NCBI GenBank assembly: GCA_040880285.1
Contig: JBBDIT010000044.1
Location: 1 to 64,000, forward strand
Length of the DNA stretch: 64,000 nucleotides
Source of the DNA: JANQJA01 sp040880285
GTDB lineage: Bacteria > Pseudomonadota > Gammaproteobacteria > Pseudomonadales > Azotimanducaceae
Reading direction: 5' to 3'
A program made the translations under genes and the position numbers. Under the pieces are notes generated by a model. That model had not been told where the DNA came from. It saw only the letters and a list, made by a program, of their open reading frames with translations, and searched no databases. Of the stretch, positions 62,353-64,000 are shown piece by piece; position 1 is the first letter of the stretch; each line of letters opens with the position of its first letter.

Positions 62353-63383
62353 TACAAGCCCTGGTAGAGTCTGCCGGGGTTGACGAGTTCCGCCGGATCA
62401 AAGGCTTGCTTCAAGCGCCGGGTGATTTTCCATACCGCTGGCGACAATTCAGCAAACGGTTCAGGAGACGCTTCAGCCGGTGGCGTGCGAATCAGCGTGG
62501 CGTGTCCCTCGTCCAGCCTGTGCCGCGGATTGAAGTCAGGGTCGGCCAGGAATCGTTGTGCACCACCCCAGTCGATCACGTTGCATTCATCCAGCAATGC
62601 CGGTGACGAGGGTGGTACCGACAGGCGCCAGAGTGTTTTGCCCTTCAACGTGAAATTCGAGGTCGTCTTCCAGATTGGCGTGTCAGCCACCTGCGCGCCT
62701 GCCAGGATTCCATGGGTGCGAGCCGCCTCAACGGCCTCATTGGTTCCGGATAACCGAACCCACAGTGCCTGGTCGCTATGGCACGCACCCGAAATCGGGA
62801 TGGAGCGATTTGACAGGTCCAACATCATGCGATGCGCGTCCTGCCGGTTACAAGGGATGCAAAGGGAGACCACCGACTCGGGTGCAGGCAGTACCTTCAA
62901 ACTGACATCGGCGATAACGCCCAAAGTGCCGAGTGCCCCGGTCACAAGACGTGACACATCAAATCCGGCAACATTCTTCATGACCTGGCCACCAAACTCC
63001 AGATACCTGCCCTCACCTGTGATGAGCCCGACGCCCAGCACAAAATCCCGTGCAGCACCGTACCAGGGTCGCCTGGCACCGGACAATCCGGCTGCAATGG
63101 CGCCACCCAATGTTGCTCTACCATCAAAATCCGGCGGCTCGAAACCCAGCATTTGGCCTTCAGCAGCCAACACCTCATTGATCTTTACAAGTGAAGTTCC
63201 GGCCCTGGCACGCAATATCAGTTCCGCCGGCTCATAGGCCAGTATACCTTCATGGTTCGTCGTTGATACCCGCGGCAAATCCGGATCTGCAGGATTGCCC
63301 AGGAAGGACTTGGTGCCGCCCCCCACGATATGAAACGGTTGTCTTGCGCGATACAAGCGCGCCACTTGCGCAGCAAGGTCCAT
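62352..63383 (-). CDS. glcE: Glycolate oxidase FAD-binding subunit
   Basis: A 343-residue FAD-linked subunit with the PCMH-type flavin motif VGGGTKSFLG, GFEPPDFDGRATLGGAIAAGLSG and GGQVMKNVAGFDVSRL typical of GlcE. It works with GlcD and GlcF to oxidise glycolate to glyoxylate. I take the ATG at 63383, one base after the glcD stop; the longer frame to 63452 would overlap glcD and adds a poor N-terminus. It ends where glcF begins. Confidence 0.93.
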   Translation of the reverse strand: MDLAAQVARLYRARQPFHIVGGGTKSFLGNPADPDLPRVSTTNHEGILAYEPAELILRARAGTSLVKINEVLAAEGQMLGFEPPDFDGRATLGGAIAAGLSGARRPWYGAARDFVLGVGLITGEGRYLEFGGQVMKNVAGFDVSRLVTGALGTLGVIADVSLKVLPAPESVVSLCIPCNRQDAHRMMLDLSNRSIPISGACHSDQALWVRLSGTNEAVEAARTHGILAGAQVADTPIWKTTSNFTLKGKTLWRLSVPPSSPALLDECNVIDWGGAQRFLADPDFNPRHRLDEGHATLIRTPPAEASPEPFAELSPAVWKITRRLKQAFDPAELVNPGRLYQGL

Positions 63384-63384
63384 C

Positions 63385-64000
63385 TTAAAACCGATCCAGG
63401 TGCGGAAACTTATCTTCACCACGGTGTACGTGCATGGCGCCAAATTCCGCACAACGATGCAAAGTCGGAATGGCCTTACCGGGATTTAAGATACCCTTCT
63501 CATCAAACGAAGCCTTGACGCCATGGAACAATTTCAACTCCTCTTCAGTGAATTGCACGCACATCTGGTCGATCTTCTCAATACCCACACCATGTTCGCC
63601 GGTAATGGTGCCGCCTTTCTCTATGCAAAGTTCCAGAATCGCCGCGCCAAACGCTTCTGCGCGCTCGAGTTCACCGGAACGGTTGGCATCGTACAGAATT
63701 AATGGATGCAGGTTGCCGTCACCGGCATGGAACACGTTGGCAACCCCAAGAGCATAGTATTGTGAGAGCCTGGTAATTTGTGTCAACACACTGGCCAGCT
63801 CCCGACGCGGTATGGTGCCGTCCATACAGTAATAGTCGGGAGCGATTCGCCCCACCGCTGGAAATGCGGCTTTTCGACCTTGCCATAACCTCGCGCGAGC
63901 CGCTTCATCAAATGCAACTTCCACATCCCGGGCACCGTAATTGCTAAAGATCTCACGCAATCTGGAAAGCTGTGTAGATACCTCGGTGGCGGTTCCATCC
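63385..64000 (-). CDS. glcD: Glycolate oxidase catalytic subunit, partial at the right edge
   Basis: The C-terminal about 204 residues of GlcD; the frame stays open to the last base, so the N-terminal flavin domain lies outside the window. Seen are KAAFPAVGRIAPDYYCMDGT, the active-site HAGDGNLHPLILYD with its paired His, and GTITGEHGVGIEK (His-Gly-Val-Gly), all typical of the FAD-oxidase C-terminal domain. It is first in the glcD-glcE-glcF order. The short internal TTG start at 63960 should not be used. Confidence 0.95.
   Translation of the reverse strand, partial: DGTATEVSTQLSRLREIFSNYGARDVEVAFDEAARARLWQGRKAAFPAVGRIAPDYYCMDGTIPRRELASVLTQITRLSQYYALGVANVFHAGDGNLHPLILYDANRSGELERAEAFGAAILELCIEKGGTITGEHGVGIEKIDQMCVQFTEEELKLFHGVKASFDEKGILNPGKAIPTLHRCAEFGAMHVHRGEDKFPHLDRF

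Noticed and set aside
62380..63237. 285-codon rightward open frame
   Set aside because: Antisense within glcE, rich in Ser/Pro/Arg as expected from a shadow frame of a GC-rich gene.
1..64000. CRISPR array, tRNA, rRNA or defence island
   Set aside because: No regularly spaced direct repeats with spacers, no tRNA-like cloverleaf and no cas, restriction or toxin-antitoxin genes were seen by eye; a tRNAscan or CRISPR finder run would settle it.

Overview
The window reads as ordinary, gene-dense chromosome from a free-living, probably marine or aquatic gammaproteobacterium. The evidence is a split class II ribonucleotide reductase (nrdJa/nrdJb, as in Pseudomonas), RapA, DjlA, Prc, an Xni-type exonuclease, an AlkX/YcaQ-type glycosylase, LemA/M48 and GlcDEF, together with many lipid and xenobiotic enzymes (two acyl-CoA synthetases, a crotonase, a CYP153-like P450, SDR, GST, aldo/keto reductases). 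A run of exactly 100 N at 27288-27387 shows that this is a draft scaffold, so linkage across it is assumed. I saw no rRNA, tRNA, CRISPR array or prophage. Species cannot be assigned from sequence alone.

Layout. 1-1.35 kb: a dead IS4-family element with recognisable inverted repeats and a terminator just beyond it. 1.45-5.6 kb: a small exported protein and a heterodimeric MdlA/MdlB-type ABC exporter. 5.7-7.7 kb: a spermidine-synthase-like protein split into membrane and catalytic genes, plus a PPOX-fold flavoprotein. 7.7-11.8 kb: a ThDP enzyme and a TPR lipoprotein in a stretch rich in short tandem repeats and in decayed copies of the PPOX gene's 3' end. 11.8-20.95 kb: M48 peptidase/YjgN pair, acyl-CoA synthetase, D-aminoacylase, PilZ protein, MHYT hybrid histidine kinase and SDR. 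21.0-25.1 kb: the DNA-precursor module nrdJa-nrdJb-thyA. Its upstream region carries two NrdR-box-like sites 32 bp apart and a helically phased array of DnaA-box-like 9-mers. 25.1-29.3 kb: P450, esterase, gap, aldo/keto reductase, GST. 29.3-35 kb: M48/LemA, DUF1244, RapA.

35-45.2 kb: SlyD-like PPIase, CDF transporter and a DUF3524 glycosyltransferase related to tRNA-queuosine mannosyltransferase (overlapping genes); then an FAD reductase, NatAB-type ABC transporter, threonine ammonia-lyase, FHA protein, signal peptidase I, HSL-type hydrolase and Qnr/McbG-like pentapeptide protein. 45.2-54.2 kb: Mip/FkpA-like PPIase, Prc protease behind a 9-codon leader ORF, and the leftward cluster ggt-xni-pmm-djlA, with AlkX/YcaQ diverging. 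54.2-57.3 kb: crotonase, acyl-CoA synthetase, a 436-bp gene-free stretch and a 73-aa protein. 57.3-60.1 kb: leftward cluster of aldo/keto reductase, SRAP, cytochrome b561 and YceI. 60.2-64 kb: an OTC-family carbamoyltransferase lacking the HCLP motif, overlapping tail-to-tail with glcF of a glcD-glcE-glcF operon whose glcD runs off the right edge.

The strongest leads are regulatory or evolutionary rather than a new defence-type system: the nrd upstream region, the three relics of one PPOX 3' end, the Prc leader ORF, the bacterial QTMAN-like glycosyltransferase and the HDMP-motif carbamoyltransferase.
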